Shown here: positions 1-11,383 of the stretch, one piece after another
Numbering within the stretch: position 1 is the stretch's first letter
Layout: each line of letters begins with the position of its first letter
Source: Sesamum alatum
Lineage: Eukaryota; Streptophyta; Magnoliopsida; Lamiales; Pedaliaceae
NCBI GenBank assembly: GCA_034509735.1
Contig: JACGWO010000011.1
Coordinates: forward strand, 11,317,866 to 11,381,865
Reading direction: 5' to 3'
DNA length: 64,000 nucleotides
Position numbers and translations under genes: made by a program
Notes under the pieces: model-generated
What the model saw: the letters and a program-made list of their open reading frames with translations, nothing else
The model's database searches: none
Told to the model about the DNA's origin: nothing

Positions 1-1
1 T

Positions 2-1560
2 GGAGAGCAAATTCTTCAGATCACCAGAAACGAATTGCAAAGGATGATCGATGAGGCTGCCCGGAACGCGACCAGAAATGCCATAATCGAATATGAGAGA
101 CGAACCGCGACCCCATATGCTTACGATTCAATGAAATGTCAATTATTCAAAAGAAAAGAGGTGGAAGGTGACCCGAAGGAAGTGACTAGCAAAGGGATGC
201 CTGAGAAAGGCACAGAAATTGAACTTTCAAATGAAGCTTCAAGTGAAAAAGGAAGAGCTAGAATAAGAGAGCTCGGAATATCAAGGGCGGAGGTGGAGAA
301 CGTGGGTAGCCAGATCGAAAGGTTGGGGCTACAAATAGACGAGCTAAAGAGAAAAGGAGAGATAGTGGCCCAAACAAGAATTCACCGTTCACAAACAAAG
401 TGTTGACTGAGGTCGTAGATCCCAGCTTCCGGATGCCTGATCTACCTAAATATGATGGGACCAAGGACCCACAAGAACACGTCTCAGCATTTGAACCGGT
501 AATGAACTTATATGGTCAATCTGATTCAATTAACGCAAAACTTTTCGTGACAACCTTTACAGGGAAAGCGCAAGAATGGTTCACCAGCTTACCAAGTGGA
601 GCGATAGACTTGTATAAGCAGTTGATTCAGAAATTCACGTTCCATTTTGCAAGTAAGAAAAAACAGAGGAGGTCAGCTACCTATTTATTCACCATAAGAC
701 AGAAAGCAACGAGTCGTTAAAAAGTATCGTAGGAAGGTTCAATAATGAGACCCTAGAAGTTCAGGACCTCCGGATTGACATGATGATAAGCATTCTTATC
801 CATGGCTTGAAAAAAGGACCGTTTGCATCAGCACTTGCAAGAGATCCACCAGAGGACGTAGAACAACTGATGAAAATGGCACAAAAGTACATAGACGAGG
901 AAGAGATGAATGCAATGAAAGATGGGGAATGGACGAACAAAGGTCGCGATGCTGGGGGACGCGATGTTGGAGGTCAAGATCGCGGGAGAGACAGGCGGGT
1001 CAGATCTGAAAAAGATCGAGAAGCACCCTACCAACCCAGGTACCACAAATACACACCTTTGAATGCTTCAAGGGCGAGAATGATGATGATGGTAGAAAAA
1101 GATAACGTGTTGCAATGGCCTAAGAGAACGCGGGCTACCCCAGCCAAGAAATACTTGGGATCGAAGTACTGTAAGTTTCATAGAGAAAAAGGGCATAACA
1201 CAGAGGATTGCTACCAACTAAAAGATGAGATAGAAAGGTTAGTCAGACAAGGGTTCTTCAAGGACTACATTAGAGGGACGCGCGACCATGAGCGTGAGCC
1301 AAGGAAAGATAGAAGGGAAAGGTCACGAAGTAGACCAAGAAGCAGGGACCGATTTCGTAGAAAAGAACGAAAAGAAGAAAAAGGGGATGAGATAGGTGAC
1401 AACGCTCTTGTGAAAGGAGTTATTCACACGATCGCTGGAGGACCAACGGGAGGCTACTCGATGAGGTCCCGAAAAAAGATACGCCCGAGGTAGGCTCGAA
1501 AGTAGGAAGGAAATGATTTTGAATGTTGAGCAAGAAGAAGAGATCACGTTTCGCAGAAAG
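2..1560 (+). pseudogene. Tat element gag, frameshifted
   Basis: Gag forms the particle shell that packages the element RNA. The reading frame is already open at base 2, so the start lies outside. The retrotransposon gag core runs from about 400 to 800 in two frames (motifs PDLPKYDGTKDP and GKAQEWFTSLP). It is followed by a basic RS/RD-rich stretch and a zinc-knuckle variant C-x2-H-x4-H-x4-C at about 1171-1212. Breaks are visible: one frame change near 370 (the core frame reads through upstream of the apparent start at 400), one near 703, and one near 1480. Similarity resumes in a neighbouring frame on each side, so these are small indels in one old gene and not separate genes. Confidence 0.85.
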
Positions 1561-1575
1561 GACATGGTATAAAAA

Positions 1576-1771
1576 ATGGGGTCGCAGAATGACCCTATGG
1601 TGATCAAGATGGACATAGCAAATTTCCTAGTACATAAGGTGTTAGTGGACAATGGTAGCTCGGCAGACATTTTGTTCATGGGAGCACTAAGGAAAATGGG
1701 GCTTGACGATGCATCATTGCAACCAGTGCGGACCCCCCTGATAGGATTTGGGGGCAGGGAGGTGACGTCTT
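1576..1771 (+). pseudogene. Tat element protease, N-terminal half
   Basis: An aspartic protease processes the Gag-Pol polyprotein. The catalytic region reads VDNGSSADILF, the usual Tat form of the D-x-G-S/A motif. The frame runs until the copia element interrupts it after base 1771. The remainder continues at 11384. The upstream frame contains a stop (TAA near 1571), so the link to gag is already lost. Confidence 0.85.
1767..1771. repeat. Target site duplication GTCTT, left copy
   Basis: GTCTT directly precedes the TG of the left copia LTR and recurs at 11379-11383 right after the CA of the right LTR. A matched 5-bp duplication shows that the copia element 1772-11378 is a single insertion event into the Tat protease. 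Confidence 0.9.
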
Positions 1772-2291
1772 TGAAAGATTGTGGATCGTCCCGGGAAAAT
1801 AGCGCGAATGCGGAAGCGCGGTATAAAATAAAAATTGCGGAATTAAAACATGCTTTAACGTAAATTAAAGAACACGTTCAAGGGGTGTGCCCTTGAAATT
1901 TTCGGGTGTTTGGTGTATCTCATGAATTAAGAACATACAACAATCATGGAGGCCATAGAGTGGAAAATTAAGAGGGACAAAAATATTAAATCGAGACATA
2001 CCCGTTGTCGTTTTCATCTTCAACGGCTACTCGTGTTGTTCCCCGTTTTGCACCAAGACCTCGTTCTTGAGATCCTCCAAATCGTGACACACGATCCACC
2101 CACGTATTCTTGCACGTCGTGCTAGCAACGAACAAGTATTATTTTTTTGGAGAGGATAGATCAACCACGCGTTATGAATTAACGGGATCGATCTTCCTAA
2201 GTTCTAATGTTCCAAGAACAAGAGAACAAGAAAATATTTTCTTGGGAGAGTGAGAGGGGGCGGACGAGAGGGAGAGGAGAGAGCACGAGTA

Positions 2292-2322
<31 letters not shown>

Positions 2323-3769
2323 GGAATTTCAAGATTCATCATCCTTGAATTGTAGGAGGCTAGGGGTTTATATAGAGGAGGAGTTTTAATCCTCTTTAAA
2401 CTCCAACTCTAAGAGGTCTATTTTGACTAGAATTTTGACCTAGTCAAAGTCCTAGTCAAAGTAGTATTTGACCTAGTCAAATCAATCCTAGCCATCCATC
2501 TCTCCTTTCCATCTCAACCGTTAATTTAATTTAATGGAATATTTAAAACCTATTTAAATATTCCAAGAGGCCAAATAAATATAAATATTTATTTTAAGCC
2601 CATTAAATAAATTCCCTTAATAAATCTAATTTATTAATTTAATTCCTTTTATCAAATAGAAGGAATTAATATTCCAAGAAAATAAAGGACCCGATTAAAT
2701 CCAATTTAATCATTCCTATTCTCCAATATTTAATTCTAAATTAAATACTAAATGTGTGTGTGGATAGTGTGTGACTCTTTAAGTTCACCTTTCAGCTAGA
2801 CTTGGTCGGATTCCTAGAATCCGTCCGTTACCATGGGTGGCCATCTAGCAACGGTCAATGGCACTAGAGACTAGGTGAAATAGTCGGGGATGAACATTTA
2901 GGCTCTAACAGTACACTTGTCCTTCTATCTACGGTCTTACCACTTAGGATCTAGGGCACGGAAAATGCAGGTACCCATTTTGGACCTAAGTGTCGGTCTG
3001 TCCTTACTAAACGCCTCAAGGGAATCCTTCCCTTCTGTTCAGTTACTGTGGCCATAGATTTTAGGGACAAGACACAGAGCATACGTGAGATTCAACTGTC
3101 AATGCCTTTTGACAGGAGACAGATCCTTTCTTGGAAACTACTGCCACTCTGTATACCAGAGCTGCACTAGACATGGCTTATGACTACTCAAGTGCTTCTT
3201 GGCAATCTCTCACCATATCTAAGATACAGACCTGATATACAGGTAAACTCAGCAGTTCCTCAAGTCAAAGGACTTGACCTGTACCGTTGGAACAGGGAAT
3301 ACACGTCATACCATACTGACCATACTTAAGGTCCTCCATAAGACGGTTCCCGCGAGTCACCTCAGTCAGCTTCTCCCTAGCAGGCTAACCCACTAACACT
3401 GTTTAGACGACCTTCGTCACCCGTCGATGAAACACGACAGCAGATGCTTAGTGCAAGTCTCAAAGGGAATCTCGGTACCCATTTTCGAGATTCTTTGACT
3501 TGGAGATTTCCGGACTGATTCGGCAAGACTGATTTCATGGACCTACCCCCAAGCGTAGTCCCAGTCCCCGAAATAGATTCTCAGTCCATGGGCTTCGTTT
3601 GCATAGCGAAAAGATATGTAATAGCAAATAGAAGTGAGCACAAACAAAGTAATGCCAAATGAATCTCACTTCTTTATTCATAAATGATTTATCAAAACAC
3701 ACTGAAATTGTCTAGACATAGGTTACATTTTTCCTGCCAAGATTGGCTACATGGTCACCTATTCTTACA
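1772..3769 (-). repeat. Copia element 1, left LTR (3' LTR)
   Basis: It begins TGAAAGATTG and ends TTCTTACA on the + strand, with TG...CA termini. It matches 9398-11378 almost throughout. It contains a (TG)n microsatellite at 2292-2319, a TATA box on the minus strand at 2367-2374, and clustered GACCTAGTCAAA repeats at about 2430-2480, one more unit than the right copy has. Confidence 0.95.
2292..2319. repeat. (TG)n microsatellite inside the LTR
   Basis: About 14 GT dinucleotides. The same tract is at about 9914-9939 in the other LTR. On the coding (minus) strand it is a CA repeat just downstream of the predicted transcription start. Confidence 0.9.
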
Positions 3770-3783
3770 ATCTCCCACTTGAC
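3770..3783 (-). other. Copia element 1 polypurine tract
   Basis: On the minus strand a purine run (AAGTGGGAGAT) lies directly against the start of the 3' LTR (TGTAAGAATAGG). This is where plus-strand DNA synthesis is primed during reverse transcription. The same purine run is in the second copia element at 26069-26080. Confidence 0.85.
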
Positions 3784-3785
3784 CT

Positions 3786-6054
3786 TTAAAGCCAATCGCC
3801 CATATGTCTAATCCCCATCTTCTCAAGATGTTGCCTATGAGCGCTCTGCGACATAGGCTTTGTGAGCGGATCTGTTGTGTTGTCTGCTGAGTTGATTCGG
3901 TCCATCCGAACGTCACCTCTTCCTACCATTTCTCTAAGAAGATGGTAGCGTCTAAGAATGTGTTTGGAACGGTGATGAGATCTCGGTTCCTTTGCTTGCG
4001 CTATTGCACCGTTGTTATCACAGAAGATGACAATAGGCTCGGCGATGCTAGGCACCACACCCAACTCTTGGATGCAGTTTCTCATCCAAACCGCTTCCTT
4101 TGCAGCTTCTGAAGCTGCTATGTATTCAGCCTCTGTAGTGGAGTCAGCAATGGTTGCTTGCTTGGAAATTTTCCAAGCCACTACTCCTCCATTGAGCTTG
4201 AATACGTAACCCGATTGAGACTTGGCATCATCGTCATCCGACTGGAAGCTAGCGTCGCTAAAGCCTTCCAGGATCAGCTCTCCATTGCCATAGACTAAGA
4301 ACATTTCCTTAGTCCTCCTTAGGTACTTAAGGATTCCCTTAACAGCATTCCAATGTGCCTCTCCTGCACAGGACTGATATCTGCTTGTTACGCTCAAAGC
4401 GTACGCAATGTCAGAACTAGTGCAGTGGACCGCATATTGGATGCTACCTACGGCAGAAGCATAGGGGATGACTTTCATCCTTTCAAGTTCCTCATCAGTT
4501 TGTGGAGACTGTTTCTTGGACAACTTGCTCCCATGCCTCATGGGCAGGAATCCTCGTTTGGAGTTGTCCATTCGATATCTCTTTAGGACTTTCTCTATAT
4601 ACGAGTTTTGGGTGAGCCCTAACATCCTTTTAGATCTGTCCCTGACAATCTGGATGCCTAGGATGTAGGAGGCTTCACCCAAGTCCTTCATGGAAAACTG
4701 GATTGACAACCATGCTTTTGTGTCTCCTAACATTCTAACGTCATTACCAATGAGTAGAATGTCATCCACATAAAGCACTAGGAACACTATTGAGCTCCCA
4801 CTGACCTTCTTGTATACACAAGGGTCAGATTCGTTCTTGATGAAGTCATATCCCCGTATTACTTCATCAAAGCGAATGTTCCAACTTCGGGATGCTTGTT
4901 TGAGGCCATAGATGGACTTCTGGAGACGACAGACCTTCTGTTCTTCTCCAGTGACTGTGAAACCCTCCGGTTGATCCATATAGATCTCTTCTTCAACGAA
5001 ACCGTTGAGGAAGGCCGTTTTCACGTCCATCTGCCATATCTCATAGTCATACCATGCTGCTATGGCGAGCAGGATCCGAATGGACTTAGCCATGGCTACT
5101 GGCGAGTAGGTATCCTCAAAATCGACCTCGGGTCGTTGAGTGTATCCCTTAGCTACAAGCCTAGCCTTGAAGGTTGTGACTTCTCCATCAACGCCAAGTT
5201 TGCGCTTGTAGACCCACTTACAGCCCACTGGCTTAACACCTTTCGGTGGATCTACAAGTCTCCAGACTTGGTTCTCGTTCATGGAGTCCATTTTGGTTTT
5301 CATGGCCTCAAGCCATTTCCCGGAGTCGATGTCAGACATCGCTTCTCCATATGTCTTAGGATCGTTATCCAGAAGATCGGTCGTACTCAGAAAGCCATAT
5401 CTCACTGGAGGTCTGGACTCTCTAGTAGACCTACGGAGAATGGGAACGTCAGTGGTGACTGTGGGCGCTGACTGTATCGGAGCTGGCGGTTCAGGGACTG
5501 GGGCTGGCCGTTCCTGAGGCTGTCCTTCATACCTAGCATGTTGGACTCCTCGAGGTTGGTCAGCCCTTCGGCTGTCTATCCTGAATCCTCTAAGTGAGGG
5601 TTCCGCGGCTACCTCTGATGGCTGGATTCCATCGCTTGATTCCTCAAGAATCAGCTCATCAGGTTGGACATCCTCTGGGAAGCCTTGCTCCAAGAATACT
5701 GCATTCCTTGAAACAAACACCTTTTGTTCCAAGGGGTCATAAAAGTAATAAGCCGCAGTTTCTTTAGGGTATCCAACGAACCTGCATAAGCTAGATCTGG
5801 ATTCTAGCTTATCTCCCACTAACCTCTTGACGTCTGCGGGGCTACCCCACACCTTCAAGTAGTTGTAGGATGCAGGCTTGTCGTGCCATATTTCATATGG
5901 CGTTTGGGTCAATGCACTGGTAGGCGCCAAATTTAGCAACTTGGCCGCTGTTTCTAGTGCATAGCCCCAAAAGGATAAGGGCAATTTGGTAAAACTCATC
6001 ATGGACCGAACCATGTCCAACAGGGTTCGATTCCTTCTTTCAGAGACACCATTG
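3786..6054 (-). pseudogene. Copia element 1 pol: end of integrase, reverse transcriptase, RNase H
   Basis: One long open frame (744 codons from 6020). The first ~120 residues are the end of the integrase core and its C-terminal region (SFWGYALETA, KVWGSPADVKRL). After a proline-rich linker comes the copia reverse transcriptase, starting near ENQVWRLVDPP and containing the catalytic LYVDDILLIGN box. RNase H follows with DASF, the acidic STTEAEYIA motif and the IFCDNNGAI motif, ending in the usual HIxxRYHxLRE region. The catalytic residues for reverse transcriptase and RNase H look present, so this half may have been functional until recently. It is cut off from the upstream frame by a 5-bp deletion near 6055. 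Expression is only possible as part of a polyprotein. Confidence 0.9.
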
Positions 6055-6864
6055 TGGTGTTCCGGGAGGTGTCCATTCTGATATTATACCATGTTCTTTT
6101 AGATAATCTAGGAACTCGGTACTAAGGTATTCACCCCCTCGGTCTGACCGTAGGATTTTAATTTTGCAGTTGGTCTGGGTCTCCACTTCAAGTCTGAATT
6201 ATTTAAACCTCTCAAGAGTTTCAGACTTGTACCTCATTATGTAAACATAACCATACCGTGAATGATCATCAGTAAAGGTTATGAAGTAGGAGAACCCACC
6301 TCGGGCCTGCGTCCTTAGTGGTCCACATACATCTGTATGGACCAAGTCCAACAGACCTGTGGCAAGCCTGCTTTGTCCTACAAAGGGCTTCTTGGTCATT
6401 TTCCCTTTTAGACAAGATTCACAAGTTGGTAGCTCACTCAAGTCCCCTACCTCTAGGTTCTTTGAGTCTACCAACCTTTTCATCCTATCTTGGGATATGT
6501 GACCTAGCCTAGCGTGCCACAGTCGTGTGTTCCCGTTATTATCTAATTTACGTTTGCGTTGAGCGTTAAGAACGAAGTTCGTTTGTTGCAAGATATAGAG
6601 CCCGTTATTTAATGTACCAAGCAGATGAGCAATTCCACACCTCATAAAATAAAAGCAATTTTTATTGATTCTAAACTCATAACCACTATTGTCCAACAAT
6701 GGAATGGAAATGATGTTTTTAATCATACTAGGTACAAAATAAACTTGCTCTAATTCTATGCTAATATTATCACTAATCACTAGAGTGGCGGATCCTACTG
6801 CTTCTGCCGAGATGGCCTTGCCATTCCCGAGCTTAAGAATCATGTCCCCGCTACCCAGTTTTCA
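6055..6864 (-). pseudogene. Copia element 1 protease end and integrase N-terminal half, broken
   Basis: Integrase inserts the cDNA into the genome. Seen here are the zinc-binding pre-integrase region (LWHARLGHISQDRM ... CESCLKGKM), the first catalytic Asp in VHTDVCGPL, and the second in SDRGGEY. A TAA at 6199-6201 lies between those two Asp motifs. Near 6055 five bases are missing just before the catalytic Glu motif (VSERRNRT), which shifts the frame. A TGA at 6862-6864 separates this segment from the protease motif upstream in the same frame. Integrase cannot be made from this copy. Confidence 0.88.
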
Positions 6865-7803
6865 AATGTGAGCTCCACAGTCGATATCTAATACCCAAGA
6901 GGCAGAATTAGTGATCATATTAACCTCAATCACAAAAATACCTTGGTTTGAGAAGAGTTTGGGGCACTCTCTCTTCCAATGTTCTTTCTCACGGCAGTTG
7001 ATACATATGTCATATGCCTTTGACTGCTGCTTGGAGACAACCTTTCCCTTTCCTTTGCCTTTCCCCTCTTTGGCAATGGGAACACTCTTAGTGTTTGTAG
7101 CTGCTTTGACGGCCTTTCCCTTCCCTTTCTTCTTTTTCCAACGTCTGGCACCCTTGCCTTTCGTCTTGAAAGTCGAAGCACCTCCAAACAATACCGAAGG
7201 CGTGGACTTCTTAGTCGTTGCCTCGTATTGCACCAACATATTAATCAACTCATGAATGCCCTTCTCTAGTGCGTTCATGTTATAGTTGATGATAAATTGG
7301 TCGAAGGAAGGTGGGAGTGACTGAAGGATCACATCTATGTACGTTTCATTGTCGAGACCTGCCTTTAGGTCCTCGAGCTTTCCCACCAGGGTAAGCATTT
7401 TAACCCCGTGCTCTTGTACAGAGGATCCTTCTGTCATTTTAGTTCCAAAGAACGCCTTGGTCGCGACATACCTAGTATGCCGGTCCGGGACTACATAGCA
7501 ATCCTTAAGGCGAGCCATAATGGAAGGGACATCGTCTAGCCTTTCATATTGCTTCTGAATTTCATTTGTCATTGAAGCAAGTATGACGCTACGGACCTTC
7601 CGGTTATCCTTATGCTAAGTCTCGAACGTCTCACGTTCTTCTGGCGTGGATCCTTCCGGTAAGGTCCTAAGGAGAGGCTCGTCCATGACGTAGCCTTGGT
7701 TCTCATAATCCAGGACTATCATGAGATTGCGCAACCAGTCGTTGTAATTGGTTCCATTGAATTTGTTTGTCTCAAGAATGGTAGAAAGTGGGTTCTTAGA
7801 CAT
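6865..7803 (-). pseudogene. Copia element 1 gag and protease active site, nonsense codon
   Basis: It starts MSKNPLSTILETNKF at 7803, a typical copia gag opening (FNGTNYNDW). A TAG at 7615-7617 replaces a residue that is Trp in the related gag at 28702-29280, then the same frame continues. The zinc knuckle CINCREKEHWKREC (C-x2-C-x4-H-x4-C) follows a very lysine-rich linker. The protease motif at about 6870-6895 reads VLDIDCGAHI. The canonical D-T/S-G catalytic triplet is not there, so the protease would be inactive even without the stops. Confidence 0.9.
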
Positions 7804-8582
7804 TTTAAAATCTACATTTTAAAAAAAACACAGTACGCGATCAGCAGAAAATAAAGACGGTGGTTTGACAAAAATAATTAAATGCTTGGTCTTTAGTCAT
7901 TTAATCCTCCCACTATTTATACGAAAACACGGTACTCTCAAACGTGATTTTCGGGAAATCCTTTCCTAGTGGGCTTGGGATCCACAGCGATTTTTCCCAT
8001 ACCCCGCTTTTACGATTCGCATGGAAAAGATCATGTGGGAGGTATACCATACCATTCTCGTTCCACGAGATTCCAAGATTATTGCCTCACCCTTTCACAT
8101 GATCCTGAGGACTCCAAGAGAATCATGCTAATTGGGCGTTAGACCCAACCCAATTGACCGAGCCACAGACCCACTGCTACCCCCACGACTCGTGAGACAG
8201 GTAACAACAGCCTATTTTTCGTTCATGACATAGTGCAGCTTCTTTTAAGTACAACAACGTGCCATGACTCGTGAGACCACGCTATTGACCTAAAACAACT
8301 TCCTCACTATGCCATGGATTGGAAGGCATGAACAAACTCCTAGAGTCCATGTTCATTTCGTCTAGGGTCTAATATTTGAACATTGGTCCAACCAATGTGA
8401 GAGTGGTAAATGACCGAGATCTCATAATATAAAACATCCACACATCCATCCATAATGCGTAAGTAAATCTATTCACAGCAGTTATATGATAAATAAAACG
8501 CCATTCATCCATCATAATAACCACATGCAAAATTAAAGCCTAGCACGCCCCTGTTGGATGATCACGAGCCCGAATCCTATGC

Positions 8583-8606
8583 GATCCACTGAGCTCGCAG
8601 TGGATC
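8583..8606 (-). promoter_or_regulatory. Conserved leader stem-loop, possible dimerisation/packaging element
   Basis: GATCCACT at 8583-8590 pairs perfectly with AGTGGATC at 8599-8606. The 8-nt loop contains the self-complementary hexamer GAGCTC. The second copia element has the same 8-bp stem at 30043-30066 with a different loop holding CCGG. A stem-loop with a palindromic loop is the architecture of retroviral dimer initiation sites. That role here is inference. Confidence 0.5.
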
Positions 8607-8689
8607 TATGGTCAATATAGGGTTGGTCCTATACTATTACATTAATAGTAACCCAATCATCATTCTGATGGGCCTTGGTCTCTTTTTCA

Positions 8690-9190
8690 GGTCGCGCGCG
8701 CAGGCTCCCATGCCTCGCGCACGCGCTGGCCTGCTGGTCGCCAGCCGCGCATCTGCGCCTGCGCAGTGCGCGCGCAGACGCGCACTAGGCACGCCTGCCG
8801 GGCGCGTGCGCGCAGACACCTCCGTCTGCGTGCGCGCGCGCCTAGCGGCGCTGCCTGGTGCCCGTCCGCGCGCGGACTCTTTGGCTCGCATCCGTGCGCA
8901 CGCGCGCGCCTACCGGGCGCGCGCGCCAGGAGGCGCCGCCCTGCGTGTGCGCCGTGGCCGCGCGACCGGGCGCGCAGACTCCCTGCACGCTGGCCCTGGC
9001 GTGCGCGCGCGGGCTCCCCTGCCCGTTTGCACGCGCGCCCGGCCAGCGGCCTGTCTGAGGCCCGGCCGCGCTGTCTGTCTGGATGGCTGCGTGCGACCTT
9101 GCGCGTCCGGCTGGGCGGCCGCGCGCAGGCTTCCCTTGCTTGCGCGCGGCCAGCCTCCGGCTGGTCGGCGTGCGGCATGCGGCGTTTCTT
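8690..9190. other. GC-rich, CpG-dense island in the retrotransposon leader
   Basis: About 500 bp made mostly of CGCGCGC-type and GC-rich runs, in sharp contrast with AT-rich DNA on both sides. All the long open frames here, on both strands, are low-complexity Arg/Ala/Pro translations caused by the lack of stop codons, so I do not call a gene. A shorter GC-rich patch is at the equivalent place in the second copia element (32577-32640). Confidence 0.8.
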
Positions 9191-9384
9191 CATTTTTCGT
9201 TCAATTTTCACCCCCGTTTCCCAAAAAAAAACAGAAAATACCAATTGTGCAGAAATCACACGAATCAAAAGCAATAAAACGACATGCTTTAATAATCAAG
9301 TGAATCAAGAATTAATTAAAACATGCCAAAACACGTTTCATGCTTAAAACGCACATAAAACCCTAGACCTATACACCGAACCGG

Positions 9385-9396
9385 GCTCTGATACCA
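9385..9396 (-). other. Copia element 1 primer binding site (tRNA-iMet)
   Basis: On the minus strand it reads TGGTATCAGAGC, complementary to the 3' end of plant initiator tRNA-Met, one base from the end of the 5' LTR. It sets the element's direction as minus. Confidence 0.95.
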
Positions 9397-9397
9397 C

Positions 9398-11378
9398 TGA
9401 AAGATTGTGGATCGTCCCGGTAAAGAGCGCGAATGCGGAAGCGCGGTATAAAATAAAAATTGCGGAATTAAAACATGCTTTAACGTAAATTAAAGAACAC
9501 GTTCAAGGGGTGTGCCCTTGAAATTCCCGGGTGTTCGGTGTATCTCATGAATTAAGAACATACAACAATCATGGAGGCCATAGGGTGGAAAATTAAGAGG
9601 GACGAAAATATTAAATCGAGATCTACCCGTTGTTTTCGTCTTCAACGGCTACTCGCGTTGTTTCCCGTTTTGCACCAAGACCTCGTTCTTGAGATCCTCC
9701 AAATCGTGACACACGATCCACCCACGTATTATTGCACGTCGTGCTAGCAACGAACAAGTATTATTTTTTTGGAGAGGATAGATCAACCATGCGTTATGAA
9801 TTAATGGGATCGATCTTCCTAAGTTCTAATGTTCCAAGAACAAGAGAACAAGAAAATATTTTCTTGGGAGAGTGAAAGGGGGCGGACACGAGGGAGAGGA
9901 GAGAGCACGAGTAGTGTGTGTGTGTGTGTGTGTGTGTGTTTTGGAATTTCAAGATTCATCATCCTTGAATTGTAGGAGGCTAGGGGTTTATATAGAGGAG
10001 GAGTTTAATCCTCTTTAAACTCCAACTCTAAGAGGTCTGTCTATTTTGACTAGAATTTTGACCTAGTCAAAGTAGTATTTGACCTAGTCAAATCAATCCT
10101 AGCCATCCATCTCTCCTTTCCATCTCAACCATTAATTTAATTTAATGGAATATTTAAAACCTATTTAAATATTCCAAGAGGCCAAATAAATATAAATATT
10201 TATTTTAAGCCCATTAAATAAATTCCCTTAATAAATCTAATTTATTAATTTAATTCCTTTTATCTAATAGAAGGAATTAATATTCCAAGAAAATAAAGGA
10301 CCCGATTAAATCCAATTTAATCATTCCTATTCTCCAATATTTAATTCTAAATTAAATACTAAATGTGTGTGTGGATAGTGTGTGACTCTTTAGGTTCACC
10401 TTTCAGCTAGACTTGGTCGGATTCCTAGAATCCGTCCGTTACCATGGGTGGCCATCTAGCAACGGTCCATGGCACTAGAGACTAGGTGAATATTCGGGGA
10501 TGAACATTTAGGCTCTAACAGTACACTTGTCCTTCTATCTACGGTCTCACCACTTAGGGTCTAGGGCACAGGAAATGCAGGTACCCATTTTGGACCTAAG
10601 TGTTGGTCTGTCCTTACTAAACGCCGTAAGGGAATCCTTCCCTTCTGTTCAGTTACTGTAGCCACAGATTTTAGGGACAAGACACAGAGCATACGTGAGA
10701 CTTAACTGTCAATGCCTTTTGACAGGAGACAGATCCTTTCTTGGAAACTACTGTCACTCTGTATACCAGAGCTGCACTAGACATTGCTTATGACTACTCA
10801 AGTGCTTCTTGGCAATCTCTCACCATATCTAAGATACAGACCTGATATACAGGTAAACTCAGCAGTTCCTCATGTCAAAGGACTTGACCTGTACCGTTGG
10901 AACCGGGAATACATGTCATACCATGCTGACCATACTCAAGGTCCTCCGTAAGACGGTTCCCGCGAGTCACCTCGGTCAGCTTCTCCCTAGCAGGCTAACC
11001 CACTAACACTGCTTAGACGACCTTCTTCACCCGTCGATGAAACTCGACAGCAGATGCTTAGTGCAAGTCTCAAAGGGAATCTCGGTACCCATTTTCGAGA
11101 TTCCTTGACTTGGAGATTTCCGGACTGATTCGGCAAGACTGATTTCATAGACCTACCTCCAAGCGTAGTCCCAGTCCCCGAAATAGATTCTCAATCCGTG
11201 GGCTTCGTTTGCGTAGCGAACAGATATGTAATAGCAAATAGAAGTGAACGCAAACAAAGTAATGCCATATGAATCTCACTTCTTTATTCATAAATGATTT
11301 ATCAAAACACACTGAAATTGTCTAGACATAGGTTACATTTTCCTGTCAAGATTGGCTATATGGTCACCTATTCTAACA
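9398..11378 (-). repeat. Copia element 1, right LTR (5' LTR)
   Basis: TG...CA ends and near identity with 1772-3769. As the LTR next to the primer site it should drive transcription of the element. Confidence 0.95.
9987..9994 (-). promoter_or_regulatory. TATA box of copia element 1
   Basis: TATATAAA on the minus strand within CTCCTCTATATAAACCCC. A start about 30 nt downstream would put the CA repeat near the 5' end of the RNA and leave about 560 nt of R-U5. The same box is in the other LTR at 2367-2374. Confidence 0.6.
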
Positions 11379-11383
11379 GTCTT
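11379..11383. repeat. Target site duplication GTCTT, right copy
   Basis: Matches 1767-1771 exactly. Tat protease sequence resumes right after it. Confidence 0.9.

Larger units (their letters stand above)
7804..9397 (-). other. Copia element 1 untranslated leader
   Basis: This is 1.6 kb between the primer binding site and the gag start, with no credible coding sequence. It holds a conserved stem-loop (8583-8606) and a very GC-rich island (about 8690-9190). Parts of it align with the leader of the second copia element (29281-30336 and 32159-32879), including GCCTA(G/A)CACGCCCCTGT at about 8540 and 30000. Confidence 0.85.
1772..11378 (-). mobile_element. Ty1/copia LTR retrotransposon with ~2-kb LTRs, full length but defective
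   Basis: Two direct LTRs (1772-3769 and 9398-11378) flank an internal region coded on the minus strand in the order gag, protease, integrase, reverse transcriptase, RNase H, which is the copia order. The primer site next to the right LTR matches initiator tRNA-Met and a purine tract adjoins the left LTR. The right LTR is therefore the functional 5' LTR. The 5-bp duplication is perfect and the LTRs differ by only a few percent by eye, so the insertion is fairly young. The coding region has at least three nonsense codons and one 5-bp deletion. LTRs of 2 kb are long for copia. I cannot fix the lineage without a domain tree. Confidence 0.95.

Noticed and set aside
4896..5471. Plus-strand open frame of 191 codons opposite copia pol
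   Set aside because: Shadow of the minus-strand pol gene, whose catalytic motifs are clear. No independent protein features.
8608..9347. Long overlapping open frames on both strands (up to 231 codons)
   Set aside because: They lie in the GC/CpG island where stop codons are rare. The translations are low-complexity Arg/Ala/Pro in every frame, and there is no conserved motif.
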